From JAVBKV01 sp031553885 (GTDB taxonomy: Bacteria; Bacteroidota; Bacteroidia; Bacteroidales; Azobacteroidaceae), in assembly GCA_031553885.1 (NCBI GenBank), contig JAVBKV010000050.1, positions 1 through 46,430 of the forward strand: DNA of 46,430 nt, written 5' to 3'. Positions 16,456 to 25,370 of the stretch are shown here, piece after piece (within the stretch, counting starts at the first letter, position 1; each line of letters opens with the position of its first letter). The translations under genes were made by a program, and so were the position numbers. The notes beneath the pieces were generated by a model, which saw only the letters and a program-made list of their open reading frames with translations, was not told the origin of the DNA and searched no databases.

Positions 16456-16463
16456 CAAATGTA
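16456..16463 (-). promoter_or_regulatory. -7 element upstream of Uma2 remnant and NtrC/NtrY genes
   Basis: Minus-strand TACATTTG matches TAnnTTTG and lies 18 bases before the ATG of the Uma2 remnant. No clear -33 element was found. As no terminator lies between the remnant and the regulator, this may be the promoter of the two-component operon. Confidence 0.4.
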
Positions 16464-16575
16464 CACGAAAAAATGAAAAATTACACATAAAAACGAACTT
16501 ATAAATCAGTGCTTTAATCCCAATCAGAAAGTGTTCGCACATCCTTAATTTTTAAATCAGATAATTTTTATTTTT

Positions 16576-17592
16576 TTAATGAACGCCCAAGGCCGTATAA
16601 ATCAGGTATAAAATTGAAATTACCATCATAAAGAAAGTATCAATAATAAAGAGAGCTGTACATTTTAACCGGGAAATAAATTTACGCTCCCCATACATTC
16701 TGCTATGTGACCGGAAAAAATAGAAAATAGAATAAAAAAAACATCCGATACTAAGCAGAACCTGTAATGTTGTAATTAGACCATTATCCCCAAAAACAAA
16801 ATTCGTAAACCAACAAAAAAGGATAGTCAGTAAAATAAGGAGAAGCATGAAAGAAAAAAAGTGAAGGGTATAAATACCATGGTCGAAATAATACCATTTC
16901 TTTTTACTGTGAAACAACCACAAAAACATGGCAAAAAACGGCATATAAACAAATAACGTTTTAGGCAGGTTGTGGCCAAACGATTCTACTAATTTTTCTT
17001 TAAATACATCATTATCCATTTGGGAATAGTCCCTGGTTTTTTCAAGCATTTTTTTAAAGGTAGTATATTTCAGGGATGATAATCGTTTTTCTTCTGGAAG
17101 ACTTTGCTGAATAGAATCCAGTTCATGTACAGATTTTACATCTTCAAGTCCGAACAGGGAGAAAGGAACAGGACCATTAATAACTTTATTCTTTTTATTT
17201 TCCGCGAATGATTTTTCGAGTTCCTGTTCAACATAATTTTTTACAGGCTCTTTCTCTTTTTGTTCGCTTTTCTCTTCAGGATCAGGGAGAACAACTGGTA
17301 TAAAAAAAGTAATGAAACTGATAAAAATATAGAGCTGGACAGGTGGCATATAGCTCTTCCTTTTGCCTGACAAATATTCACGGGATAATTTTCCGGGGGA
17401 GAACAATAAGTACTTTATAGTTCTCCAAAATTGACCGTCATAATGAACAAAATCTTCTGCAAAATGAATAAACAGATGATAAAATGATTTTCTTGTCTCC
17501 GTATTTTCCTGCCCGCATTTGGGACAAAATCGTTCCGCTACAAAATGAGAGCAATTCTGACAAGTTTTGTCTCTTCGAAGTTTATGACCCAT
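16576..17592 (-). CDS. DUF3667 family membrane protein with N-terminal zinc ribbon
   Basis: The 338-aa protein starts with a likely zinc ribbon (C11xxC14 and C24xxC27 in FCPKCGQEN), then the conserved DUF3667 region (LFIHFAEDFVHYDGQFWRT, LLFSPGKLSREYL-GKR) and a first membrane segment near 97-115. A charged soluble part (120-210) is followed by about four more membrane segments (215-335). The biochemical role of the family is not known to me. It is divergent from the exporter genes, sharing the region with the enhancer-like palindromes, and may be controlled from there too. A TAAATTTG -7 candidate lies at the complement of 17615-17622. Confidence 0.75.
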   Translation of the reverse strand: MGHKLRRDKTCQNCSHFVAERFCPKCGQENTETRKSFYHLFIHFAEDFVHYDGQFWRTIKYLLFSPGKLSREYLSGKRKSYMPPVQLYIFISFITFFIPVVLPDPEEKSEQKEKEPVKNYVEQELEKSFAENKKNKVINGPVPFSLFGLEDVKSVHELDSIQQSLPEEKRLSSLKYTTFKKMLEKTRDYSQMDNDVFKEKLVESFGHNLPKTLFVYMPFFAMFLWLFHSKKKWYYFDHGIYTLHFFSFMLLLILLTILFCWFTNFVFGDNGLITTLQVLLSIGCFFYSIFYFFRSHSRMYGERKFISRLKCTALFIIDTFFMMVISILYLIYTALGVH

Positions 17593-17694
17593 TAATCTTA
17601 TTGATTTTTGATAACAAATTTAATAAATATTATACAGTTTGAAATAAAACCGTCTGTTTTTTAATCCGAAATAAATCCAAGCTCCCTACTGTAT

Positions 17695-17712
17695 TTGTTC
17701 ATTCCTGAACAA
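17695..17712. promoter_or_regulatory. Palindrome 1: TTGTTC-N6-GAACAA, likely activator site
   Basis: Perfect six-base arms around a 6-base spacer (ATTCCT). It has the same core TGTTCATT-NNN-GAACA as palindrome 2 and lies 21 bp from it centre to centre, so both face the same side of the helix, as enhancer sites for an NtrC-family activator do. Confidence 0.65.
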
Positions 17713-17715
17713 AAA

Positions 17716-17733
17716 GTGTTCATTTTCGAACAC
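17716..17733. promoter_or_regulatory. Palindrome 2: GTGTTC-N6-GAACAC, likely activator site
   Basis: Perfect six-base arms (17716-17721, 17728-17733) extended by A/T runs to eleven paired bases (17711-17721 with 17728-17738). Together with palindrome 1 it forms a tandem site 55-100 bases upstream of the sigma-54-like element. Confidence 0.65.
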
Positions 17734-17786
17734 TTTTTATAATGCATGAAAATTTTAACTTACTACTTATCAGCGCTTTTTTTATT

Positions 17787-17802
17787 TGGAACATTCCTTG
17801 TT
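17787..17802 (+). promoter_or_regulatory. Sigma-54-like -24/-12 promoter of the exporter operon
   Basis: TGGAAC-N5-TTGTT matches the consensus TGGCAC-N5-TTGCW at 9 of 11 fixed positions; the mismatches are C to A in the -24 box and C to T in the -12 box. The start point would be near 17813, 17 bases before the ATG at 17830. The weaker -12 box lowers confidence, but the correct distance to the tandem palindromes and the adjacent sigma-54 activator gene support it. Confidence 0.55.
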
Positions 17803-17829
17803 GAGTTTAATATAAACAGGAATAGACAA

Positions 17830-19083
17830 ATGGACAAAATAATACAAAAAAAGAAGTGGACACTGAAAAAAATAGCTACAATTGCGGGAATTGCAGTTGG
17901 AGTCATTTTAACAACTACTATGTTTCTCTCTACTTTTGGTAAGTCCAGGTTACGCGTGGAAGGAGAACGAATGACGATTGCTGAAGTGAAAAAAGCCAGC
18001 TTCCGCGAATTCATTCCAGTAACAGGAACCATTCAACCTGTTTCCACCATTTACCTGGATTTACAGGAAGGGGGGCGTGTGGAAGAGATTTTTGTGGAAG
18101 ACGGTACAATCATGAAAAAAGGACAGCCTATTCTACGATTAAGTAATACCGACCTGGAGCTGAGCCTGACTACCCAGGAAACTTCCGTATACAACCTCCT
18201 GGCCCAAATGCAGATTGCTCAGAATGGGGCCCGGCAGAATACCATTTCCAAGCTGAATCAGTCGATTGACGTGGAAAGCCAGTTAATCGAAAGCAAACGT
18301 ATTTACGACATGAATAAAAAACTCCAGGATTCGAAAGTAATTGCCGGACAGGAATTCAAAGAATCAGAAAACAATTATAAGTATTTACTGGAAAAGAAAA
18401 GATTAGTAGATGAGATTCTGCAACAGGATTCTATTGCTTCGGCCCAGCAATTACAACAGGCTGAACAATCGTACCAGGGAGCCAAAAACGGACTGGATCT
18501 GATGCGTCGTAAATTTGCAGACCTGACGGTGCGTGCCCCACTCGATGGACAACTCACTTCCCTGGATGCTGAAATCGGACAGAACAAAGGCAAGGGAGAA
18601 CGCATCGGACAAATCGATGTTCTGAGCGGATTCAAAATCCGGGTAGACATCGACGAGCATTATATTTCGCGTATTTACACCGGCCTGGAAGGACAATACA
18701 AGCAGGGAGACAGCACCTACACAGTGGTCATCAAAAAAGTATATACCCAGGTTTCCAATGGACGCTTTGCCGTAGACATGCTTTTCAAAGGAAAAGGACC
18801 CGAGAATATCCGCCGGGGACAATCACTCCAGATCCGGATTGCATTGAGCGATGAAACGGAGGCGATACTCATTCTCCGTGGCGGTTTTTACCAGCAAACC
18901 GGAGGAAACTGGATATTCAGGCTCACCAAAACCGGAGACAAAGCCTACCGAACTCCCATCCGGATCGGACGGCAAAATCCAGATTACTATGAAATACTGG
19001 AAGGGTTGGAACCGGGAGACAGAGTGGTTATAAACAGCTATGAAAATTATGGAGACATTCAGGAACTGGTTATTAAGAATTAA
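17830..19083 (+). CDS. MacA/HlyD-like periplasmic adaptor of an ABC exporter
   Basis: The 417-aa protein has one N-terminal membrane anchor (residues about 13-33), a biotinyl-lipoyl-like hairpin split by a long coiled-coil region rich in Gln, Lys and Glu (about 95-215), and beta-barrel and membrane-proximal parts behind it (VRAPLDGQLTSL starts the second lipoyl half). It should link the inner-membrane FtsX-type permeases encoded next to an outer-membrane channel. The frame is open to an ATG at 17746, but that start would place the sigma-54-like promoter inside the gene; the ATG at 17830 follows an AGGA sequence and the predicted start point. No TolC-like gene is in the window. Confidence 0.87.
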   Translation: MDKIIQKKKWTLKKIATIAGIAVGVILTTTMFLSTFGKSRLRVEGERMTIAEVKKASFREFIPVTGTIQPVSTIYLDLQEGGRVEEIFVEDGTIMKKGQPILRLSNTDLELSLTTQETSVYNLLAQMQIAQNGARQNTISKLNQSIDVESQLIESKRIYDMNKKLQDSKVIAGQEFKESENNYKYLLEKKRLVDEILQQDSIASAQQLQQAEQSYQGAKNGLDLMRRKFADLTVRAPLDGQLTSLDAEIGQNKGKGERIGQIDVLSGFKIRVDIDEHYISRIYTGLEGQYKQGDSTYTVVIKKVYTQVSNGRFAVDMLFKGKGPENIRRGQSLQIRIALSDETEAILILRGGFYQQTGGNWIFRLTKTGDKAYRTPIRIGRQNPDYYEILEGLEPGDRVVINSYENYGDIQELVIKN

Positions 19084-19084
19084 G

Positions 19085-19112
19085 AGTTAAAAGTTAAAAG
19101 TTAAGAATTAAA
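19085..19112. repeat. Four tandem heptamers (AGTTAAA type)
   Basis: AGTTAAA, AGTTAAA, AGTTAAG and AATTAAA follow one another directly after the adaptor gene stop. Similar 7-base arrays occur at 32015-32035. Confidence 0.7.
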
Positions 19113-19123
19113 AATATATAATC

Positions 19124-19822
19124 ATGATTAAAATTACAGACCTCGAAAAGATCTACCGTACGGAAGAAGTCGAAACCATCGCATTGAATAACATGTGCAT
19201 GGAAGTAAAAGAACACGAATTTGTAGCCATTATGGGACCTTCCGGATGTGGTAAATCGACACTGCTTAATATCCTGGGAATGCTGGATGATCCGAGTTCA
19301 GGCAGCTTTTTGTTCAATGATATTGAAGTCTCCGGATTCAATGAAAACAAACGCAGTGACCTACGCAAAGCCAATATCGGTTTTGTTTTTCAGAGTTTCA
19401 ACCTGATCGACGAACTGACAGTTTTTGAAAACGTGGAACTTCCGCTGGTTTACAATAACATAAAAACATCAGAGCGCAAGAAAAAAGTAGAAGAAGCACT
19501 CGAAAACGTACAAATGATGCACCGCCGCAACCACTTTCCTTCTCAACTTTCGGGAGGTCAGCAACAACGTGTAGCTGTGGCCCGTGCCGTAGTCAATAAT
19601 CCGAAACTGATTCTGGCCGATGAGCCGACGGGTAACCTGGACAGTAAAAACGGAGCCGAAGTGATGCAGTTACTGAGCTCATTGAACGAAAAAGGAACCA
19701 CCATCATCATGGTCACCCACAGCGAACATGATTCCCGTTATGCTCACCGGATTGTCCACATGCTGGACGGAAAAACGGTAACGGAAAACTTTCTGAAAGA
19801 ACTTGCGTATGCTTCGCAGTGA
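19124..19822 (+). CDS. ABC transporter ATP-binding protein, LolD/MacB type
   Basis: The 232-aa ATPase shows Walker A GPSGCGKST (38-46), Q-loop Gln90, signature LSGGQ (142-146), Walker B LILADEP (162-168) and the H-loop His in VTHSEHD. The subgroup is that of LolD, FtsE and MacB, which drive mechanotransmission through FtsX-fold permeases rather than substrate import. It is placed between the adaptor and two permease genes, so it should energise that exporter from the cytoplasmic face. The coding end meets the next gene within two bases or overlaps it, depending on the permease start. Confidence 0.95.
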   Translation: MIKITDLEKIYRTEEVETIALNNMCMEVKEHEFVAIMGPSGCGKSTLLNILGMLDDPSSGSFLFNDIEVSGFNENKRSDLRKANIGFVFQSFNLIDELTVFENVELPLVYNNIKTSERKKKVEEALENVQMMHRRNHFPSQLSGGQQQRVAVARAVVNNPKLILADEPTGNLDSKNGAEVMQLLSSLNEKGTTIIMVTHSEHDSRYAHRIVHMLDGKTVTENFLKELAYASQ

Positions 19823-19823
19823 A

Positions 19824-22196
19824 ATGAAAGAGTCTCTAATGTTTATGTACAACCTAAAGTTCACTTTGCGCACACTCCGCCGTGATGGATTCTATTCCAT
19901 CATCAATATCGCCGGCTTGTCGATCGGGATGGCTGCCGCCATACTTTTGTTTGTATGGGTGTATAACGAGTGGTCGTATGACCGGTTTCACAAGAATGAA
20001 AAACAACTCTATGGAGCTTGGAGTCGGGCTGAATACAATGGTCAGTTGAAATGCTGGAACTGGACTTCGGCTCTTCTTGGTCCGGCCGTGAAAGAAAATT
20101 ATCCGGAAATAATAGAAACCACCCGGGTATCATTCAACAAAAACTATTTAATGTTTGAGGACAAGAAATTGAATATGGTAGTCGCGTTTGTGGATCCCGG
20201 CTTCATGAATATGTTTAGTTTTCCGCTTATCCATGGCAATCAGGAAACAGCTTTGAATGAAATAAATTCTCTTATCCTGACAGAGACGGCTTCCAAGCGT
20301 TTGTTTGGCAATGAAGATCCCATGAATAAAGATGTAACATTCGAAATCAAACATTCCGTAACCGTGACCGGAATTATGAAGAATCTTCCACAAAATACCT
20401 GTTTCGAGTTTGACGCTCTAATACCCATTACTTTTTATAAATCCTTGGGCGAGTTGAATGAAAATTGGGAAAATAATACCTTGCGGACCTTTGTACAATT
20501 ACACCCAGATGCTGATGTTGAAAATATAAACCGGGATATTTGTAACATAATAAAGGAACATACTAACAATCAGAATCCGATCGAGACCTTTCTTTACCCC
20601 TTGAATAAATCCCATCTTTATTCAAAATTTGAAAATGGAAAACCAACAGGTGGACGGATCGATATGTTACGCATATTCAGCCTGATTGCAGTCCTCATCC
20701 TCCTGATTGCCTGTATCAATTTTATGAACCTCAGCACGGCGCGTAGCGAGAAGCGTACGAAGGAAGTAGGAGTCCGTAAGGTAATGGGAGGAAAACGACC
20801 ATCTCTGATCCTCCAATTCATGGGGGAATCGTTGGTCGTCTCCCTGATTGCCGGATTCATTGCCCTGTTTGTGGCTTGGTTGCTGATGCCTGCCTATAGC
20901 AGTCTGATAGGTAAAACGCTAAACATGGATCTAGCCAACGGCTGGTTCTGGTTATGCGCTTTAGCATTTATTCTTTTCACTGCCCTGTTGGCAGGAAGTT
21001 ATCCGGCGTTTTATTTATCTTCCTTTCAGCCAATCAAGGTAATCAAAAGAACATTCAAAAGAGAAAAGACGTTGATAACTCCCCGCAAACTGTTGGTTAT
21101 CGTTCAATTTACTTTTGCAATATTCCTGATTATAGCCACCCTGATCATCAACCGCCAGATCCGATATGCACAAAGCCGCGACAACGGATATAACAAAGAT
21201 CAACTGATCTATCATGCCTTTCAGGAAGATATCGAAAAGAACTACGAACTGATCCGAAATGAACTGTTATCCTCCGGAGTGGCTGTTTCGGTCACAAGAA
21301 CCAGTGCTCCGATGACGGAAGGATGGAATACTACCATGGGAATAGAATGGAAAGGCAGCAATCCCAACAATCAAATCATGATGGACATTTATTTTGTGGA
21401 TTCCGATTGGATAAAAACCACAGGAGCAGTACTCCTTCAGGGAAGAGACATCGACATTCACACCTATTCAACCGATGCTAACGCATTAATCCTGAATGAA
21501 TCAGCAGAAAAAATCATGAACTTTGACAATCCGATCGGACAGACAGTTCGTTTATGGGGTCAGGATTGGCATGTGGTCGGAGTAGTCAAGGATTTTATCC
21601 TGCATTCACCTTACTCGGAAACTGTTCCCATGCTGATCGGAGGTCCGGGTGGTTTTTTCAATACCATACACATCAAACTCAACGGAACCAATAGAATGTC
21701 GGATAACCTGAAGAAAGCGGAAAAAATATTCCGGAAATACAATCCGAACTACCCTTTTGAATACAAATTTGTAGACGAAGAATACGCCCATAAATTTGAA
21801 GAGGAAAATACCCTGAATACCCTGGCTACCGGTTTTACGATATTAACCATTTTTATTTCCTGCCTGGGACTCTTTGCTCTGGTGGCTTATATGGCCGAAA
21901 CCCGCCGGAAAGAAATCGGGATCCGTAAAGTACTGGGCGCTTCAGTCCGGAAGATTGTAACGCTTCTTTCAAAAGAATTTCTCATCCTGGTAATTTATTC
22001 CATCTTCATTGCCTCTCCTATTGCCTGGTGGGCAATGAATAAATGGTTAAGTGGTTATGCTTATCATACGAATATTCCCTGGTGGATGTTCATTGGGGTC
22101 GGGTTCCTTGGAATAGGAATAGCAATCCTAACGGTAAGCTGGCAGGCGATCAAAGCAGCCACAGCCAATCCGGTTAAATCAATAAAAACAGAATGA
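19824..22196 (+). CDS. FtsX-like permease with MacB periplasmic core domain
   Basis: The 790-aa inner-membrane protein has the double-repeat layout of large Bacteroidetes MacB-like permeases: helix 1 near the N terminus (IINIAGLSIGMAAAILLFVW), a periplasmic core domain (about 45-265), three helices with the first FtsX domain (KEVGVRKVMGG), a second helix and core domain (about 430-670), and the C-terminal FtsX domain (KEIGIRKVLGAS, ending NPVKSIKTE). It works with the ATPase and adaptor encoded upstream. ATG codons at 19803, 19824, 19839 and 19845 are possible; 19824, two bases after the ATPase stop, was chosen. Its stop overlaps the start of the second permease by four bases. Confidence 0.9.
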   Translation: MKESLMFMYNLKFTLRTLRRDGFYSIINIAGLSIGMAAAILLFVWVYNEWSYDRFHKNEKQLYGAWSRAEYNGQLKCWNWTSALLGPAVKENYPEIIETTRVSFNKNYLMFEDKKLNMVVAFVDPGFMNMFSFPLIHGNQETALNEINSLILTETASKRLFGNEDPMNKDVTFEIKHSVTVTGIMKNLPQNTCFEFDALIPITFYKSLGELNENWENNTLRTFVQLHPDADVENINRDICNIIKEHTNNQNPIETFLYPLNKSHLYSKFENGKPTGGRIDMLRIFSLIAVLILLIACINFMNLSTARSEKRTKEVGVRKVMGGKRPSLILQFMGESLVVSLIAGFIALFVAWLLMPAYSSLIGKTLNMDLANGWFWLCALAFILFTALLAGSYPAFYLSSFQPIKVIKRTFKREKTLITPRKLLVIVQFTFAIFLIIATLIINRQIRYAQSRDNGYNKDQLIYHAFQEDIEKNYELIRNELLSSGVAVSVTRTSAPMTEGWNTTMGIEWKGSNPNNQIMMDIYFVDSDWIKTTGAVLLQGRDIDIHTYSTDANALILNESAEKIMNFDNPIGQTVRLWGQDWHVVGVVKDFILHSPYSETVPMLIGGPGGFFNTIHIKLNGTNRMSDNLKKAEKIFRKYNPNYPFEYKFVDEEYAHKFEEENTLNTLATGFTILTIFISCLGLFALVAYMAETRRKEIGIRKVLGASVRKIVTLLSKEFLILVIYSIFIASPIAWWAMNKWLSGYAYHTNIPWWMFIGVGFLGIGIAILTVSWQAIKAATANPVKSIKTE

Positions 22197-24556
22197 AAAC
22201 AATGAAAATCATCTTTCGTAATCTTTACCGCAACGGTTTTTATTCCGTAATCAACATTGCCGGACTGGCAGTGAGTCTGGTTACCTGTATGTTGATCGCA
22301 TTCTGGATACAGGACGAAATGAGTTATGATGCGTTTTATAAGCGAGCCAACGATATTTATCTCGTAACCACTCTCCGGGAGAATGAAGGTGAAGCCTCAT
22401 TCTGGCAATCCACTCCAACCGCGGTATCCCGGGTGGGCAGGGAAGAAATACCCGGAGTAGAATCGGCTTGCAGTATCAATATGAATTATGACCTGGGTTA
22501 TGTGGAATACGAAGGAAGCAAGTTTTTTGGCGACCGTTACATTGCGGCGGACACGACTTTCTTTCGTGTTTTCGATTCTGAATTCATAGAAGGAGATATC
22601 GATCATGCCTGGCCGGATCCTTATTCGGTGGTATTGACACAATCTATGGCAAAAAAGATTTTCGGGAATGAACCGGCTTTGGGCAAAACATTGAAGGGAA
22701 GCAACGGCTCGGGTGGAACGGACGAAATGTATTCCGTATCGGCCGTCATTGCCGATCAACCGAAAAACTCGTACCTGGAATACGATGCTATATTTTCTTT
22801 TGAAAGGTCCCGCTTCAAAAATTCCTGGATGAATTGGAGCTGGAGAAGTTTTTATCTGCTGCAACCCGATGCAAACCAACAGGCTATTATCCAACAATTA
22901 CTTGAAGCACAGCAGAAAGCTTTCGATAAAATCAGGATCAAATCGTTTCATTTACAACCTCTGACCGATCTGCGTATGCATTCGGCCGACGGCAAAGAGA
23001 CCGGAATGGCATCGATCCGTCTTTTTGCTGTCGTCGGAATCGGATTACTGATCATCGCTTGTATCAACTACGTCAACCTGACAACCGCCCGTGCCAACAA
23101 ACGCAACAAAGAGATCGGAATAAAGAAGATTCTGGGGGCAAAGAAATTCCGTTTGATCTCCCAACTGATGGGAGAAACCTTGGTCCTGTGTTTTGTAGCT
23201 TTAATACTGGCTCTGTTTCTGGTATTTCTCCTGATACCTTATTATAATTACATAACCGGAAAAGACTTTATTTTTCGTCCGGATAATCCGGTGATATGGG
23301 GCACCTGCAGTTGGATGTTTTTGTTTGTAGTCCTGCTCTCAGGAATTTATCCGGCCCTGCGTTTTTCCTCTTTTCAGCCTTTGCAAGTTCTCAAATCACA
23401 AAATGGAGGAAAGAGCAAGAGCTTACTCCGGAAACTATTAGTCATCTTCCAGTTTATGGCCGTATCTGCATTTATCGTGTCAGCTATCGTCATCAACAGC
23501 CAGTTGCATTACATACAGAATAAACAGTTGGGCTTCGACCGGGAACAAATGATAGAAATGAATATATTTACCAACCTGGATATTCGTTCACATTACGAAA
23601 CATTCAAAGCAGAACTGGAAAGAGAACCTTCTATTGCCGGGGTATCGGCTTCGGAAGGAAGTATACTGTACGCCGGAAAATGGGAAAGGATTGACTGGGA
23701 AGGAAAAACAACAGATCGCGAATTGATGACATCCATCTGGGGCATCGACCGAAATTTGTGCTCATTGATGGATATGCATGTTGCAGCCGGTTCAGGATTT
23801 AATGGAACACCGGGTGATAATTTGTTGTGCCTGGTCAACGAAACGGCCGTACGGCAAATGGGTTTACAGGATCCGGTTGGCAAACGGATATCGATACCTT
23901 TAATCAATGCACACTATACGATTGCCGGAGTTGTAAAAGATTTTCATTTTGAATCACTGGATACGGAAATTGGTCCTATGATGTTGATTTTTACCGACCC
24001 AAGTACCAACAGGTATGGATTCTCAACCATTTATATAAAAACACAAAAGGGAAAAACACATGAAGCCATTGCTTCTATAGAAAAAACCTAGCAGAAATTC
24101 AGCCCGAATTTTCCCTTATCGTATCAGTTCCTGGATGATGCTTTCAACGAAGTATATCGCTCGGAAATGCAACGTGGTCAGTTGTTTAACTTCTTTTCGC
24201 TGATTTCTATTCTGATCTCTTGTCTGGGGCTTTTCGGTTTAGTTACCTACACTTCCGAAACAAAAACCAAAGAAATCGGTATCCGGAAAGTTCTGGGCGC
24301 CAGTGTAAGCAACATAGTTCACATGCTTTCCAACGAATTCCTGGTCCTGGTCTGTATGGCGATATTCGCTGCATTCCCTCTCGCCTACTATTGGCTCAAC
24401 AAGCTCCTGGCCGATTATGCCTACCGTGTTTCGATCGGCTGGTGGATGTTTGCCCTGGCAGCCCTGATCACAATAGCATTAACCATCATTACAGTCGGTT
24501 GGCAAGCCATCAAGGCTGCAACAGCTAATCCGGTGAAGTCTATAAAAACAGAATAA
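22193..24556 (+). pseudogene. Second FtsX-like permease, interrupted by an in-frame amber codon
   Basis: The frame starts at 22193 (ATGA overlap with the previous gene) and is a paralogue of the first permease: same N-terminal helix, FtsX motif KEIGIKKILGAK, and C-terminal half with KEIGIRKVLGAS and the identical tail NPVKSIKTE. A TAG at 24089-24091 stops it after 632 aa, but the same frame continues without shift through FSPNFPLSYQFLDDAF to the TAA at 24554-24556. Full length would be 787 codons, matching the 790-aa sister. The TAG most simply replaces a TGG (Trp) by one base change. The last three transmembrane helices would be lost in the short form, so function would fail unless there is read-through, reversion or a sequencing error. 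Confidence 0.85.
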
Positions 24557-24618
24557 ATTATTTAATAAACGAAGAAGGTGTGTCATTCGGCACACCTTCT
24601 TCGTTTATTAAATAATTT
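24555..24618. terminator. Perfect 28-bp inverted repeat, bidirectional terminator
   Basis: The arms 24555-24582 and 24591-24618 are perfect complements with an 8-base loop (TCATTCGG). The arms include the stop codons of both convergent genes (permease TAA at 24554-24556; batE stop at 24608-24610) and A/T runs at their ends, so one hairpin can end both operons. Confidence 0.85.
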
Positions 24619-25354
24619 CGATCTCCTCGCTTTTAATCCATCCCACATTCCCGTCTGCGGTTTCAATCTCTTTCCACTTTCCTAATTTACTCTTGATAAG
24701 GACCTTGGTTCCTTCATGAAGAATAAACAAATCGGTACCGCTATTGTCCGGTGAACTTTTGATGGTAGTCGTGGCTGCCATAATAATGGCCGTATTCCGA
24801 TCGGTCAGTTTTTTCTTCTGGGCAAAAGCAAAAACATTACCAAGTATCACGAAAACCAACAGACCGATACCTGCGTAAAAGCCGAGTTTTTTCAGGAAAA
24901 TTTTCCGGGAGAAAAAGAACAACACCAAAGCACCCACCAAAAGTAAAAAGCAAATGATACTAAAACTACTCCACTGATTGGTACTCAAGAAATTCTGAAG
25001 AGAATTCATCCAATCAGCCAGAAAAAATTCATCGACCGGAACAATTTTATCCACGGTTTTCAATTTAGCAATTTCCAGGTTAAACCGGATGTCTCCATTT
25101 CCCGGTTCGAGTAGCAACGCCCGCTCGTAATTCAGAATAGCCGAGGCTGTTTTATTCAGTTTATAATAGCAATTTCCTATATTATAATAGACTGCAGCCG
25201 ACTGTCCGTCATTTTTTAATAGTTGCTCGTACAATTCAGCAGCTTTGGAATACTCTCCCTTAGAATAAGCATCGCTTGCCAATTGTAAGGTATCCTGAGC
25301 CGAAAGGCTGATTGTTGTTCCTAAAAGCAATAACAGGATGAAAAACTTTTTCAT
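24608..25354 (-). CDS. batE: BatE: TPR and SH3-like domain protein of the aerotolerance operon
   Basis: The 248-aa protein has a signal peptide (residues 1-20), two to three TPR motifs (about 22-95, including AVYYNIGNCYYKL and AILNYERALLLEPGN), two hydrophobic helices (about 125-145 and 152-172) and a C-terminal SH3-like domain (ITKS-like core about 190-247: FILHEGTKVLIKS, NVGWIKSEEIEII). This is the usual BatE layout. It is the last gene of the Bat operon, 16 bases after batD. The frame is open upstream inside batD, but the ATG at 25354 gives the signal peptide. The role of Bat proteins is envelope-linked and related to oxidative stress tolerance in Bacteroides; the mechanism is not known. 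Confidence 0.85.
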   Translation of the reverse strand: MKKFFILLLLLGTTISLSAQDTLQLASDAYSKGEYSKAAELYEQLLKNDGQSAAVYYNIGNCYYKLNKTASAILNYERALLLEPGNGDIRFNLEIAKLKTVDKIVPVDEFFLADWMNSLQNFLSTNQWSSFSIICFLLLVGALVLFFFSRKIFLKKLGFYAGIGLLVFVILGNVFAFAQKKKLTDRNTAIIMAATTTIKSSPDNSGTDLFILHEGTKVLIKSKLGKWKEIETADGNVGWIKSEEIEII

Positions 25355-25370
25355 TTTTTGTCTCCTCCTT

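Noticed and set aside
17746..17829. 28-residue hydrophobic N-terminal extension of the MacA-like protein
   Set aside because: It would place the -24/-12 element inside the gene and add a second membrane helix not usual for the family; the ATG at 17830 has a better upstream context.
24167..24556. Separate 129-codon gene for a small FtsX-domain protein
   Set aside because: It is in the same frame as the upstream 632-codon ORF and equals the missing C terminus, so it is the rear part of one interrupted gene.
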